Assembly: GCF_913778665.1 (NCBI RefSeq)
Contig: NZ_CAJYVQ010000002.1
Location: 310,001 to 374,000 of the forward strand
Source of the DNA: an uncultured Stenotrophomonas sp.
Lineage (GTDB): Bacteria > Pseudomonadota > Gammaproteobacteria > Xanthomonadales > Xanthomonadaceae
Direction of reading: 5' to 3'
DNA length: 64,000 nt
The notes below the pieces were generated by a model. The model made no database searches and was not told the DNA's origin. It was given only the letters and a program-made list of their open reading frames with translations. Position 1 is the first letter of the stretch, and each line of letters starts with the position of its first letter. This document shows, in pieces, positions 18,802-29,698 of this stretch. The translations under genes were made by a program, and so were the position numbers.

Positions 18802-20766
18802 ATGAACCACGACGCTGCGCCCAAGCAGCTCACCTTCCGCGCAGTGGCCCTGGCCATCGTGCTGGCGGTGGTGCTGTCGGCCGCAAACGCCTACCTCGGT
18901 CTGTTCGCAGGCCTGACCATCGCCACCGCCATTCCCGCCGCGGTGATTTCCATGGGCGTGCTGCGCCTGCTGGGCGGTGGCTCCATCCTTGAAAACAACA
19001 TCGTGCAGACCGGCGCCTCGGCCGGTTCGTCCATCGCCGCCGGTGTCATCTTCACCATCCCGGCGCTGGTCATCATGGGCTACTGGCCGGACTTCAAGTA
19101 CTGGTGGGTGCTGGGCATCGCCGGCCTGGGTGGCCTGCTGGGCGTGCTGTTCTCGGTGCCGCTGCGCCGTTCGATGATCGTTGAAGACCCGCTGCCGTTC
19201 CCGGAAGGCAAGGCCGCGGCCGAAGTGCTCAAGGCCGGTGAGAACCCGGGCCCGGGCCTGAAGATCCTCGGCCTGTCGGCGGTGATCGGTGCGTTCGTGA
19301 AGCTGGCCGCGGAAAGCGGCATGCGCCTGATCCCGGACGCCTGGGCCACCTCGGCCTATGTCGGCAGCTCCAAGGTCACCGCCTTCATCGGCACCAACCT
19401 GTCGCCAGCGCTGCTGGGCGTGGGCTACATCGTCGGCCTCAACGTCGGCATCGTGGTGGTGTCCGGCTCGATCCTGACCTGGCACATCGCCATCCCGATC
19501 TACCAGGCGTTCTTCATGAACACCGATCCGGCGCTGGCCGCATCGGTGGCCACCGCTTCGTCCACCGAAGCCGCGTTCGCCATCTGGGGCGCGAAGATGC
19601 GTTACCTGGGCGTCGGCGCGATGCTGATCGGTGGCATCTGGACCCTGATCTCGCTGCGCAAGTCGCTGCTCAACGGCGTCAAGAGCGGTTTTGCCGCGGC
19701 CCGCAAGAGTGGCGGCCCGGTGCTGGCCCACACCGAACGCGACCTGCCGATGAAGTGGATGCTGGTCGCGCTGGTGGCCTTCGTGCTGCCGCTGCTGGCC
19801 CTGTACCAGGCCATCGTCGGCCAGTGGCACGTGTCGATCCCGATGACCCTCATCATGATCGTCGCCGGCTTCCTGTTCGTGTCGGTCTCGGCCTACCTGG
19901 CCGGCCTGATCGGCTCGTCCAACAACCCGGTCTCGGGCATCACCATCTCCACCATCCTGTTCGCCTCGGCCGTGCTGGTCGTGCTGCTCGGCGCAGATGG
20001 CCTGAAGCCGGTCGGTGCCGGCGGTGCGCCGCTGGGGGCGGTGGCCGCGATCATGATCGGCGCGGTGGTGTGCTGCGCCGCCGCGGTCGGCGGAGACAAC
20101 CTGCAGGACCTCAAGGCCGGCTACATCGTCGGTGCCACCCCGTGGAAGCAGCAGCTGATGCTGGGCATCGGCGCGTTCTCGTGCGCGCTGATCATGGCCC
20201 CGGTGCTGAACCTGCTGGCCACCGCCTACGGCATCGGCGTCAAGTCCGAGCTGCACCCGAACGCACTGGCCGCGCCGCAGGCCAACCTGATGGCCTCGGT
20301 GGCCAAGGGCCTGTTCGGTGGCGAACTGCCGTGGACCTTCATCGGCATCGGTGCCGTGGTCGGCGCCGCCATCATCGCCATCGACAGCTGGCTGAAGGCG
20401 CGCAACGCCCGCTTCCGCGTGCCGGTGCTGGCCGCCGCCATCGGCATCTACCTGCCGCTGGAGCTGATGGTGCCGATCTTCCTCGGTGGCCTGATCGCCT
20501 ACCTGGTCGAGCGCTTCCACAAGGTGCGCGCCGATGACGAAGAGGGCCGCGACCGCGTGCACAAGCCGGGCGTGCTGTTCGCCGCCGGCCTGATCACCGG
20601 CGAGGCGCTGATGGGCATCGCCATCGCGATTCCGATCGTGGTCAGCAGCCGCGCAGACGTGCTGGCCGTACCGTTCCACCTGCCCGGCGCACAGTGGATC
20701 GGCCTGGCCGTGCTGTTCCTGGTCGGCTGGCTGATCTACCGCACCGGCAAGCGCGCCGTGGCGTAA
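18802..20766 (+). CDS. OPT family oligopeptide transporter
   Basis: 654 residues and about 14-16 membrane helices. It begins with the conserved LTFRAVALAIVLAVVLSAAN and GLFAGLTIATAIPAAVISMG, contains ENNIVQTGASAGSSIAAGVI and DNLQDLKAGYIVGATPWKQQ, which are standard for the bacterial OPT branch. This branch imports oligopeptides or, in some members, metal chelates. The ATG at 18802 (MNHDAAPKQ) fits better than the in-frame ATG at 18784. It lies just ahead of a second S9 peptidase gene and ends in a palindrome and a strong terminator, so it is a single-gene unit. Confidence 0.9.
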   Translation: MNHDAAPKQLTFRAVALAIVLAVVLSAANAYLGLFAGLTIATAIPAAVISMGVLRLLGGGSILENNIVQTGASAGSSIAAGVIFTIPALVIMGYWPDFKYWWVLGIAGLGGLLGVLFSVPLRRSMIVEDPLPFPEGKAAAEVLKAGENPGPGLKILGLSAVIGAFVKLAAESGMRLIPDAWATSAYVGSSKVTAFIGTNLSPALLGVGYIVGLNVGIVVVSGSILTWHIAIPIYQAFFMNTDPALAASVATASSTEAAFAIWGAKMRYLGVGAMLIGGIWTLISLRKSLLNGVKSGFAAARKSGGPVLAHTERDLPMKWMLVALVAFVLPLLALYQAIVGQWHVSIPMTLIMIVAGFLFVSVSAYLAGLIGSSNNPVSGITISTILFASAVLVVLLGADGLKPVGAGGAPLGAVAAIMIGAVVCCAAAVGGDNLQDLKAGYIVGATPWKQQLMLGIGAFSCALIMAPVLNLLATAYGIGVKSELHPNALAAPQANLMASVAKGLFGGELPWTFIGIGAVVGAAIIAIDSWLKARNARFRVPVLAAAIGIYLPLELMVPIFLGGLIAYLVERFHKVRADDEEGRDRVHKPGVLFAAGLITGEALMGIAIAIPIVVSSRADVLAVPFHLPGAQWIGLAVLFLVGWLIYRTGKRAVA

Positions 20767-20795
20767 TGCCAAGGGGGCGGATCCCTTTCCAACGG

Positions 20796-20822
20796 GTAGT
20801 GCCGGCCAGCGGCCGGCACTAC
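20796..20822. repeat. GTAG palindrome, single
   Basis: GTAGTGCCGGCC, a three-base loop and GGCCGGCACTAC form a perfect 12-pair stem with GTAG/CTAC ends, 30 bases after the OPT gene stop. Confidence 0.8.
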
Positions 20823-20831
20823 CGTCCCCCC

Positions 20832-20857
20832 GCAAACCCCGCTCCGGCGGGGTTTGC
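20832..20857 (+). terminator. Terminator of the OPT transporter gene
   Basis: GCAAACCCCGC, loop TCCG, then GCGGGGTTTGC: an 11-pair GC-rich stem downstream of the stop. The U-tract is short (TCGTT). Confidence 0.75.
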
Positions 20858-20965
20858 TCGTTCTGGCGGCGGAGCCACCCTCCGCGGGTGGCCATGACCG
20901 ATGGCCTTGGCAGCCCCAGCCGCACGGGCCTAACATCGGGCTTTTGCCGTCCTGCGGAGACCCCG

Positions 20966-23044
<2,079 letters not shown>

Positions 23045-23053
23045 GCCGGTCTG

Positions 23054-23079
23054 GCGCCGCCCCCCCACCGGGGCGGCGC
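23054..23079 (+). terminator. Terminator of the S9 peptidase gene
   Basis: GCGCCGCCCC pairs with GGGGCGGCGC around a short C-rich loop, nine bases after the stop codon, followed by TCTGCCTTTTG. Confidence 0.7.
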
Positions 23080-23089
23080 TCTGCCTTTT

Positions 23090-23163
23090 GTAGAGCCGAG
23101 CCATGCTCGGCTGCTTTGTGCTTCCCTTCCCGCCAACAGCAGCCGAGCATGGCTCGGCGCTAC
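23090..23163. repeat. GTAG palindrome pair abutting a start codon
   Basis: Left arm GTAGAGCCGAGCCATGCTCG and right arm GCCGAGCATGGCTCGGC ending in CTAC are about 30 bases apart. The final C of CTAC is directly followed by the ATG of the DUF819 gene at 23164. Confidence 0.88.
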
Positions 23164-24420
23164 ATGAGCGCATGCATGCCTTCGACTGCCCTGATCCAGA
23201 ACGACATCGTCGTCTTCGGTTTGATCGCCGCCACCCTCGGCGCCGTGTTCTGGACCGCCTCGCGCGAGCAGGGCCTGTGGAAGCGCTTCTACACCTTCGT
23301 GCCGGCACTGCTGCTGTGCTACCTGATTCCCGGCATCTACAACACCGTCGGCCTCATCGACGGGCAGAACACCAAGCTCTACAACCCGGTCGCGCGCGAC
23401 ATCCTGCTGCCGGCGGCGCTGATCCTGCTGACCCTGGCAGTGGACATCAAGGGCATCCTGCGGCTTGGCCCAAAACTGGTGCTGATGTATCTGGGCGCTT
23501 CGGCCAGCATCATGCTGGGCGCGGTGGTGGCCTTCCTGCTGATGCGCGCGGTGCATCCGGAAACCGTGGCCGGCGACACCTGGGCCGGCATGGCCGCGTT
23601 GGCGGGCAGCTGGATCGGTGGCGGTGCCAACATGCTGGCCATGCGCGAAGTGTTCGACGTCAATGCCACCACTTTCGGCCAGTTCGCGGTGGTCGATGTC
23701 GGCGTGGGCTATGTGTGGATGGCCGCACTGATCTTCCTCGCTGGGCGCGCGGCGAAGATCGATGCACGCAGTGGCGCCGACACCTCGGCCATCGATGAGC
23801 TGAAGGAGCGCATCGCGCGCTTCCAGGCCGAGCACGAGCGCATTCCCAGCCTCACCGACCTGATGCTGATCGTGGCGGTGGCCTTCGGCGGTGTCGGTCT
23901 TGCACACGCGATCGGGGCGCCCCTGGCGGCCTGGTTCAAGGCGAACGTCAGTTGGGCCGCGCAGTTCAGCCTGGACGCACCGTTCGTGTGGGTGGTGGTG
24001 CTGTCGACCACGTTGGGCCTGGGCCTGAGTTTCACCCGTGCGCGCACCCTGGAAGGCGCGGGCGCCTCGCGGCTGGGTTCGCTGCTGCTGTATTTCCTGA
24101 TCGCCTGCATCGGCATGCAGATGGACTTGCTTGCGTTGCTGGATCGGCCGTGGCTGTTCCTGCTGGGCATCGTCTGGATCAGCGTGCACATTGTGCTGCT
24201 GTGGTGCCTGGGCAAGCTGCTGAAAGTGCCGTTCTTCTACTTCGCCATCGGTTCGCAGTCGAACATCGGTGGCCCGGCCTCGGCCCCGGTGGTGGCGGCG
24301 GCGTTCCATCCGGCACTGGCGCCGGTCGGCGTGCTGTTGGGCACGATGGGCTACGCCACCGGCACCTATCTGGCCTATATCGTCGGCATCACCCTGCGCG
24401 CACTGGCGGGGCAGGGGTGA
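23164..24420 (+). CDS. DUF819 family membrane protein (YjcL-like)
   Basis: 418 residues, about ten or eleven membrane helices. Conserved blocks GSWIGGGANMLAMREVF and GSQSNIGGPASAPVVAAAF identify the DUF819 family, whose members look like transporters but have no settled substrate. Start uncertain: ATG at 23164 or 23176. Neither has a ribosome site because a GTAG palindrome fills the upstream 74 bases. Expression may depend on readthrough from upstream or on unusual initiation. It is isolated, followed by a degenerate palindrome and a convergent gene. Confidence 0.85.
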   Translation: MSACMPSTALIQNDIVVFGLIAATLGAVFWTASREQGLWKRFYTFVPALLLCYLIPGIYNTVGLIDGQNTKLYNPVARDILLPAALILLTLAVDIKGILRLGPKLVLMYLGASASIMLGAVVAFLLMRAVHPETVAGDTWAGMAALAGSWIGGGANMLAMREVFDVNATTFGQFAVVDVGVGYVWMAALIFLAGRAAKIDARSGADTSAIDELKERIARFQAEHERIPSLTDLMLIVAVAFGGVGLAHAIGAPLAAWFKANVSWAAQFSLDAPFVWVVVLSTTLGLGLSFTRARTLEGAGASRLGSLLLYFLIACIGMQMDLLALLDRPWLFLLGIVWISVHIVLLWCLGKLLKVPFFYFAIGSQSNIGGPASAPVVAAAFHPALAPVGVLLGTMGYATGTYLAYIVGITLRALAGQG

Positions 24421-24456
24421 TGGGAGGGTGCCGGCCAGCGGCCGACACTGCCGGCT

Positions 24457-24936
24457 TTACGCTACCGGCAATCCGCGCTCGATCAACCACGCCTTTGCGT
24501 CTCCGGCATCCTGTTCGAACCATGCCTGGGTAGACCCCAGCCGGTACGTGTAGCCCCACGCATCCATGTCGGCCATCAGCTGCTGGCTGCCGACACCGGG
24601 CAGCCGTGCGGCCAGCACGATCTGCAGGTAGCAGGTGGCATCTTCTTCCGGCACTGAATCGGTGGCATCGGTGTGCACCTGCGCGCGCCGCTCCGGCGGC
24701 AATACGATCAGGTGGCAGGCTTCGTGCAGCATCGAATGCACGGGGGTGTCGTTGCGTACGTACACGTTGCTGGCGATGATGCCGGCCTCGGGCTCGCCCC
24801 AGTAGCTGCCGGGAATCGGCTCGCCGTCCGCCACGTGATGCAGCAGCAGGCCATGCGCGGCGAGCAGGCGCTGCGCATCGGCGAAGGCGATATCGCCGAC
24901 GCGGGTGACGTTCGGTTCGGGCGTGGTGTCGGTCAT
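24457..24936 (-). CDS. Conserved small protein with HExxH motif
   Basis: 159 residues without a signal peptide. The centre has MLHEACHLIVLPPERRAQ, an HExxH zinc-site motif on a hydrophobic helix, followed about 25 residues later by EEDATCYLQ, which could give the third ligand, as in short gluzincin-like proteins such as the ImmA/IrrE group. No HTH domain is present. The C-terminus is Trp-rich (AWGYTYR, QAWFEQD). The gene follows minE by 44 bases on the same strand, so it may be the last gene of the min operon. Protease activity is an inference from one motif. Confidence 0.7.
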   Translation of the reverse strand: MTDTTPEPNVTRVGDIAFADAQRLLAAHGLLLHHVADGEPIPGSYWGEPEAGIIASNVYVRNDTPVHSMLHEACHLIVLPPERRAQVHTDATDSVPEEDATCYLQIVLAARLPGVGSQQLMADMDAWGYTYRLGSTQAWFEQDAGDAKAWLIERGLPVA

Positions 24937-24980
24937 GCGTCATGCGGCCCCGCCCATGCAGGCACGGGCGGGGCAGGGGA

Positions 24981-25241
24981 TCAGGGTTTGTCCGGGCCTT
25001 CCGGCAGCGCCACGGAGATGTCCAGCACATCGTGCTGGCCATCCTTCACCAGGTCGACCTTCACTGCATCGACGTCGATGTTCACGTACTTCTTGATCAC
25101 TTCCAGCAGCTCGCGCTGCAGCAGCGGCAGGTAGTCCGGGCCACCACGGTTGCTGCGTTCCTGCGCGATGATGATCTGCAGGCGGTTCTTGGCGGTTTCG
25201 GCGGTGGTCTTCTTCGCTTTGAGGAAATCAAACAGGCCCAT
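24981..25241 (-). CDS. minE: Cell division topological specificity factor MinE
   Basis: 86 residues, normal length. The N-terminal [20 protein letters not shown] is the amphipathic membrane-targeting helix plus the start of the MinD-binding region ([20 protein letters not shown]); the C-terminal half ([20 protein letters not shown]) is the dimerising topological-specificity domain. MinE stimulates MinD ATPase and makes the Min proteins oscillate, keeping the septum at midcell. It lies two bases after minD in the same operon. Confidence 0.97.
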   Translation of the reverse strand: MGLFDFLKAKKTTAETAKNRLQIIIAQERSNRGGPDYLPLLQRELLEVIKKYVNIDVDAVKVDLVKDGQHDVLDISVALPEGPDKP

Positions 25242-25243
25242 GC

Positions 25244-26053
25244 TTACCCTCCGAACAGCTTGCTGAAGAAGCCCTTCTTCTCGACGTTGGTGAAGCGCAT
25301 CGGGCGTTCTTCGCCGAGGATGCGCGCGACGGCGTCGTCATACGCCTGGCCGGCAGCGGATTCGACATCCAGGATGACCGGCTCGCCCTTGTTGGAGGCG
25401 TTGAGCACGTCGCCGGACTCGGGGATCACGCCGATCGCCTTCAGGCCCAGCACTTCCTCGACGTCGGCGATGCTCAGCATCTCGCCGCTTTCCACGCGCA
25501 CCGGGGTGTAGCGGGTCAGCAGCAGGAAGGCCGGCACGTCCTGGCCGGACTCGGCCTTGTGGGTCTTCGAGTCGAGCAGGCCGATGATGCGGTCCGAGTC
25601 GCGCACCGAAGACACTTCCGGATTCACCACCACCACCGCACGGTCGGCGAAGTACATCGCCAGGAAGGCGCCCTTCTCGATGCCGGCCGGGGAGTCGCAG
25701 ATGATGTAGTCGAAGCCGTCGGCGGCCAGATCCTTCAGCACCTTGCCCACGCCTTCCTGGGTCAGTGCATCCTTGTCGCGGGTCTGCGACGCGGCCAGCA
25801 CGTACAGGTTCTCAAAGCGCTTGTCCTTGATCAGGGCCTGCTTGAGGGTGGCTTCGCCGTGCACGACATTGACGAAGTCGTACACCACGCGGCGTTCGCA
25901 GCCCATGATCAGATCGAGGTTGCGCAGGCCGACGTCGAAGTCGATCACCGCCACCTTCTTGCCGCGCCGCGCCAGGCCGCAGGCCAGGCTTGCGCTGGAA
26001 GTGGTCTTGCCGACGCCGCCCTTGCCGGAGGTGACTACGATGATTTCAGCCAA
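25244..26053 (-). CDS. minD: Septum site-determining ATPase MinD
   Basis: 269 residues (E. coli MinD has 270) when started at the TTG at 26053. That start gives the canonical (M)[17 protein letters not shown], and GGAGAAG lies seven bases upstream. The deviant Walker A is KGGVGKTT (about 11-18), Walker B lies in [10 protein letters not shown], and the C-terminal amphipathic membrane helix is [11 protein letters not shown]-bound MinD dimerises on the membrane and recruits MinC. An upstream extension (to 26131) would overlap the end of minC and is rejected. Confidence 0.96.
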   Translation of the reverse strand: MAEIIVVTSGKGGVGKTTSSASLACGLARRGKKVAVIDFDVGLRNLDLIMGCERRVVYDFVNVVHGEATLKQALIKDKRFENLYVLAASQTRDKDALTQEGVGKVLKDLAADGFDYIICDSPAGIEKGAFLAMYFADRAVVVVNPEVSSVRDSDRIIGLLDSKTHKAESGQDVPAFLLLTRYTPVRVESGEMLSIADVEEVLGLKAIGVIPESGDVLNASNKGEPVILDVESAAGQAYDDAVARILGEERPMRFTNVEKKGFFSKLFGG

Positions 26054-26088
26054 AGGACTTCTCCTGATGATTCTGTTGGGGGGCTGCG

Positions 26089-26877
26089 TCAGTCCAGCGC
26101 AGCGATCTTGACCTGGTCCTGTTCCAGCCACACCTGCACGGCCTTGCCGCGCAGGTTGTCCGGGACATCGTCCAGTACCTTGTAGTGGCCTGCAATGGCG
26201 ACCAGTTCCGCATGGAAATCGCGGCAGAAGATGCGTGCCGCGGTGTTGCCCTGGGCCCCTGCCAGCGCGCGGCCGCGCAGGGTGCCGTAGATATGGATGC
26301 TGCCATCGGCGATGACCTCGGCGCCGGCGCCGACCGTGGCCATCACGGTCAGGTCGCAGTTCTCCGCGTACAGCTGCTGGCCCGAACGCACGTTGCCCAG
26401 CTGCATACGGCCCGGCTGCGGCGCTGCGGCATCGGCGACCTTGGCCACCGGTGTGGCTGGGGCCGGCTTCGGCTCGGCACGCACCGCGCGGCGCGGCTCC
26501 GGTGCGGGTGGCGGCGGCGCGGCTTCGGCCTCGGCGCGCTCGTACTGGGCGCGGAACTTGGCCAGCAGCGGCAGCCCGAGCTGCTGCGAGAGCAGGTCGA
26601 CCGCACTGGTGCCGTAGGCCAGCGCTACCGGCAGCACGCCGGCGCTGCGCAGGCCGTCGACCAGCGCCTGTGCGGTGGTCACGTCCGGCACCTGGCTCAG
26701 GCCGCCGAAGTCGAGGATCACCGCGGCCCGGCCGAACAGCTTCGGCGCGCGGGTCACGCGCTCGCGCATTTCCTGCACGAGGCGTTCGACATCAAGGGTA
26801 CGGATGCGAAGGTTGGCGATGCCCACCTGGCCGATCTTCAGTTCACCGGCCTGTTCGTAATCGAAATTCACCGCCAC
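26089..26877 (-). CDS. minC: Septum site-determining protein MinC
   Basis: 262 residues from a GTG at 26877, placed eight bases after GGGGAC and two bases beyond the preceding gene's stop. The N-terminal domain (about 5-110) inhibits FtsZ assembly. A Pro/Ala/Glu-rich linker (about 115-150, PPPPAPEPRR) joins the C-terminal beta-helix (about 160-262, LYAENCDLTVMATVGAGAEV) that binds MinD and drives dimerisation. An extension of 37 residues upstream lies inside the neighbouring gene and is rejected. Confidence 0.95.
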   Translation of the reverse strand: MAVNFDYEQAGELKIGQVGIANLRIRTLDVERLVQEMRERVTRAPKLFGRAAVILDFGGLSQVPDVTTAQALVDGLRSAGVLPVALAYGTSAVDLLSQQLGLPLLAKFRAQYERAEAEAAPPPPAPEPRRAVRAEPKPAPATPVAKVADAAAPQPGRMQLGNVRSGQQLYAENCDLTVMATVGAGAEVIADGSIHIYGTLRGRALAGAQGNTAARIFCRDFHAELVAIAGHYKVLDDVPDNLRGKAVQVWLEQDQVKIAALD

Positions 26878-26879
26878 GC

Positions 26880-27476
26880 TCAGGTCCCCGTCGGCCGCTG
26901 TGCCTGCGCCGGCAGCTGCCGGGCGCGTGTCCATGCCACATCCGGCAGCTTGCCGCCGTAGGTCTCCTGCACCCACGGGTAGCTGCACAGCTCCTTGGCC
27001 AACATGCTGGCGCGCACGTCGACGTGGGGCATGGTGTTCTGGCCCAGTTCGCGGAAGCCGAAGCTGCCGTGGAAGAGCAGGGCGGCATCGGCACCATGGT
27101 CGAGGAACACTTCGCAGGTCATCTGCGGGTAGCGCAGTTCGGCAAAGCTCTGTGCATCGGCATAGAACGCACGGCCGACACCGCCGCCACGACGGCGGCT
27201 GGCGACCACGATGCGGTCGATGTAGAAGAACGGGGTGTCCAGCTGCTGCTTGAACCAGGCGAAGTTGCTGCTGTCGTGCTGGCTGGCGCTGCCGAAGCCG
27301 ATCAGGAAACCGGCCAGGTTGCCGTCGCGCTCGGCGACGCGGAAATACTCAGCGGTCTCGTAGAACAGGCGCAGCCGGGCCGCATCCAGGGGAAGGATGG
27401 CCAGGCCAGCGTTGTTGTTCAAAGCCAGGACGGAATCGAGCTCGTGCTCGCGCACGTCGCGGATGACAATCGACAT
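26880..27476 (-). CDS. GNAT-type acetyltransferase at the head of the min operon
   Basis: 198 residues from the ATG at 27476, with GGAG seven bases upstream. The acetyl-CoA motif is RIVVASRRRGGGVGRAFY (R-R-x-G-G/A), and the C-terminal LLFHGSFGFRELGQ is the usual GNAT ending. Its closest annotated relatives would be the GNAT proteins often fused or linked to unknown substrates. Its stop codon lies two bases before the minC start, so both are surely one transcript. Why an acetyltransferase should be co-transcribed with division genes is not evident; a role in modifying a ribosomal or division protein is speculation. Confidence 0.85.
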   Translation of the reverse strand: MSIVIRDVREHELDSVLALNNNAGLAILPLDAARLRLFYETAEYFRVAERDGNLAGFLIGFGSASQHDSSNFAWFKQQLDTPFFYIDRIVVASRRRGGGVGRAFYADAQSFAELRYPQMTCEVFLDHGADAALLFHGSFGFRELGQNTMPHVDVRASMLAKELCSYPWVQETYGGKLPDVAWTRARQLPAQAQRPTGT

Positions 27477-27627
27477 TGTGACTCCGTGGGGTAACGCGGT
27501 TGGTCCATCACAAGGACCCTGCGCACGATTATTGCATGCCCGGGGCGGGCTGCGGCATGAACAGGCAACCGCGCAGGCATGACTTCCGTGGGGTGCGGTG
27601 CACAGGCCGGGCCCGTAGAGTGCAGGC

Positions 27628-28824
27628 ATGTTGGGAGCCCTCAGCCATACACGCGTCCTCCGCCTGGCCGGCCTGTTCACCTGGGTCATGGTCGGCCTGC
27701 CGCTGGCTTACTCGCAGTTCGAGAACCTGCACAGCCGCGGCGACATGGGCGGTTGGGCGGTCCTGCTGTTCCTGGCCTACCTTTCCTTCGGCACCTCTTA
27801 TTACTGGCTGACGCGCATCCTGCGCAGCGACAGCCACACCAGCTGGCTGGACCGTGGGCTGCTGTTGCTGCTGACGATCTCGGCGCTGGGGGTCAGCTTC
27901 CTCAGCGGCTCAGGCCTGGGCAGCATCCTGATGATGGTCGCCGCCGGGGTCATTCCGTGGATGCTGTCGGTGCGCCTGGGTGTGCTGTGGCTGCTGGTCA
28001 GCCAGCTGGCGGTGGCCCCGGTCTACTACATGCTGCTGCGCTTCCCGTTGTTCGAAGCGGTGATGCAGTCGCTGCTGTACGGCGGCTTCTCCATGTTCAT
28101 CTTCGTGACCAGCCTGGTTGCCCGGCAGCAGACCGAGGCCCGTGACGAGCAGCGCCGACTGAACTCGGAACTGCGCGCGACCCGCGCCCTGCTGGCCGAA
28201 AGCGCCCGGGTCAACGAACGCACCCGCATTTCCCGCGAGCTGCATGACCTGCTCGGCCACCAGTTGACCGCGCTGACCCTGAACCTGGAAGTGGCCGGCC
28301 ACCTGGCCGAGGGCCAGGCGCTGGACCATGTGAAGCGCTCGCACGCGCTGGCCAAGCTGCTGCTGGGCAACGTGCGCGAGGTCGTCAGCCAGCTGCGCGA
28401 GACCGGCGCCATCGACCTGGCCGCGGCACTGCGCCCACTGACCGAGAATGTGCCCTCGCTGGACATCCAGCTGGAGATCGACGATCCGCTGAACGTGGAA
28501 GACCCGCAGCGCGCCCATGTACTGCTGCGCTGCACCCAGGAGATCATCACCAACACGGTGCGCCATGCCGGCGCGCGCCACCTGTGGATCAAGGTGTACC
28601 GTGAAGCCCCGGACCGGGTGGTGGTGGAGGCCCGCGACGACGGTGCCGGTGCAGAGATGGTCAATGTGGGCAACGGCTTGCGCGGCATGCGCGAGCGCCT
28701 GCAACAATGTGGTGGCCAGCTGCAGATCGAGACCCGCCCCGGCGAAGGCTTCCGGGTGCGCGCGACGGTGCCTGCAACGGTGCTGGTGGCCGCCCTTACC
28801 AAGGTTCCTGAAGGAGTACGTTGA
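27628..28824 (+). CDS. NarL-type sensor histidine kinase (DesK-like)
   Basis: 398 residues. Residues 10-170 hold about five or six membrane helices with no large periplasmic loop, so the sensor is within the membrane, as in DesK. A coiled-coil-like stretch precedes the HisKA_3 dimerisation motif with phospho-acceptor H206 in RELHDLLGHQLTAL. The HATPase domain follows (N-box QEIITNTVRHAGA, G-box DDGAG and NGLRGMRER). It would phosphorylate the regulator encoded next, whose ATG overlaps its stop. DesK relatives sense membrane fluidity; the stimulus here is unknown. Confidence 0.92.
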   Translation: MLGALSHTRVLRLAGLFTWVMVGLPLAYSQFENLHSRGDMGGWAVLLFLAYLSFGTSYYWLTRILRSDSHTSWLDRGLLLLLTISALGVSFLSGSGLGSILMMVAAGVIPWMLSVRLGVLWLLVSQLAVAPVYYMLLRFPLFEAVMQSLLYGGFSMFIFVTSLVARQQTEARDEQRRLNSELRATRALLAESARVNERTRISRELHDLLGHQLTALTLNLEVAGHLAEGQALDHVKRSHALAKLLLGNVREVVSQLRETGAIDLAAALRPLTENVPSLDIQLEIDDPLNVEDPQRAHVLLRCTQEIITNTVRHAGARHLWIKVYREAPDRVVVEARDDGAGAEMVNVGNGLRGMRERLQQCGGQLQIETRPGEGFRVRATVPATVLVAALTKVPEGVR

Positions 28825-29465
28825 TGATTCGCGTCTGCCTGGTCGACGACCAAACCCTGGTGCGGCAGGGAATCCGCTCCCTGCTGGCGCTCGACGACGG
28901 CATCGAGGTGGTGGCTGAGGCCGGCGACGGCCGGCAGGCGGTCGAGCTGATACCGCAGGTGCGCCCCGACGTGGTCCTGATGGACATGCGCATGCCGGTG
29001 ATGTCGGGGCTGGAGGCGCTGCAGGTGCTGTCGCGGCAGGAACAGCTGCCGCCGACCATCATCCTCACCACCTTCGATGATGACCAGCTGGTGCTGGCCG
29101 GGCTCAAGGCGGGGGCCAAGGGGTACCTGCTCAAGGACGTCACCCTGGCGCAGCTGGTCGGTGCCATCCGCACCGTTGCCGATGGCGGCTCGCTGGTGCA
29201 GCCGGCGGTGACCCAGCGCCTGCTGTCTGGCCTGGAGCACATGCGCAACGAGTTCGTCAGCCTGGACCGCCCGGACCCGCTGACCGACCGCGAGACCGAG
29301 ATCCTGCGGTTGATGGCCAGCGGCTTCTCCAACAAGGAAATCGCCAATTCGCTGGGCGTGGCCGAAGGCACCATCAAGAACCACGTGTCCAACATCCTCT
29401 CCAAGCTGGGCGTGCGCGACCGTACGCGGGCCGTGCTGAAGGCGTTCGAACTTCAGCTGGTCTGA
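28824..29465 (+). CDS. NarL/FixJ family response regulator
   Basis: 213 residues. The receiver domain (1-120) has the acidic pair D8/D9, the phospho-acceptor D54 in VVLMDMRMP and the Thr/Lys switch (ILTTFDD, GYLLKD). The C-terminal LuxR-type HTH (about 147-205) contains LTDRETEILRLMASGFSNKE and the recognition helix GTIKNHVSNI. Translation is coupled to the kinase gene by a TGATG overlap. Likely targets include its own operon or the SRPBCC gene downstream, neither of which can be shown from sequence. Confidence 0.95.
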   Translation: MIRVCLVDDQTLVRQGIRSLLALDDGIEVVAEAGDGRQAVELIPQVRPDVVLMDMRMPVMSGLEALQVLSRQEQLPPTIILTTFDDDQLVLAGLKAGAKGYLLKDVTLAQLVGAIRTVADGGSLVQPAVTQRLLSGLEHMRNEFVSLDRPDPLTDRETEILRLMASGFSNKEIANSLGVAEGTIKNHVSNILSKLGVRDRTRAVLKAFELQLV

Positions 29466-29698
29466 GGAAAACCTTTTCAGGACAACGACTTGGGTGGCAT
29501 CCCTTGGCCCTTGCCGGGGTTGCCCTCTACTTCACGGGTATCGGTATGCGGTACCCTTCGAATTCTTTGTCCATACAAATACGCAGCCGGCACGGAAACC
29601 GGTGCGCCAATCCCGTAAACAATGCCCGCGAAGCCTGCTAGGATTGGCGCTTCGCTTCAATCAACCCGGCCGTGGGATCGGCCCCGGAGACTCTCTGA

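Noticed and set aside
18514..20925. 803-codon open frame on the minus strand
   Set aside because: Antisense to the OPT transporter gene, with low-complexity His/Gln/Arg content typical of shadow frames.
24425..24456. GTAG palindrome after the DUF819 gene
   Set aside because: GTGCCGGCCAGCGGCCGACAC is only a degenerate relative with no clear GTAG/CTAC ends, so I did not list it as an element.
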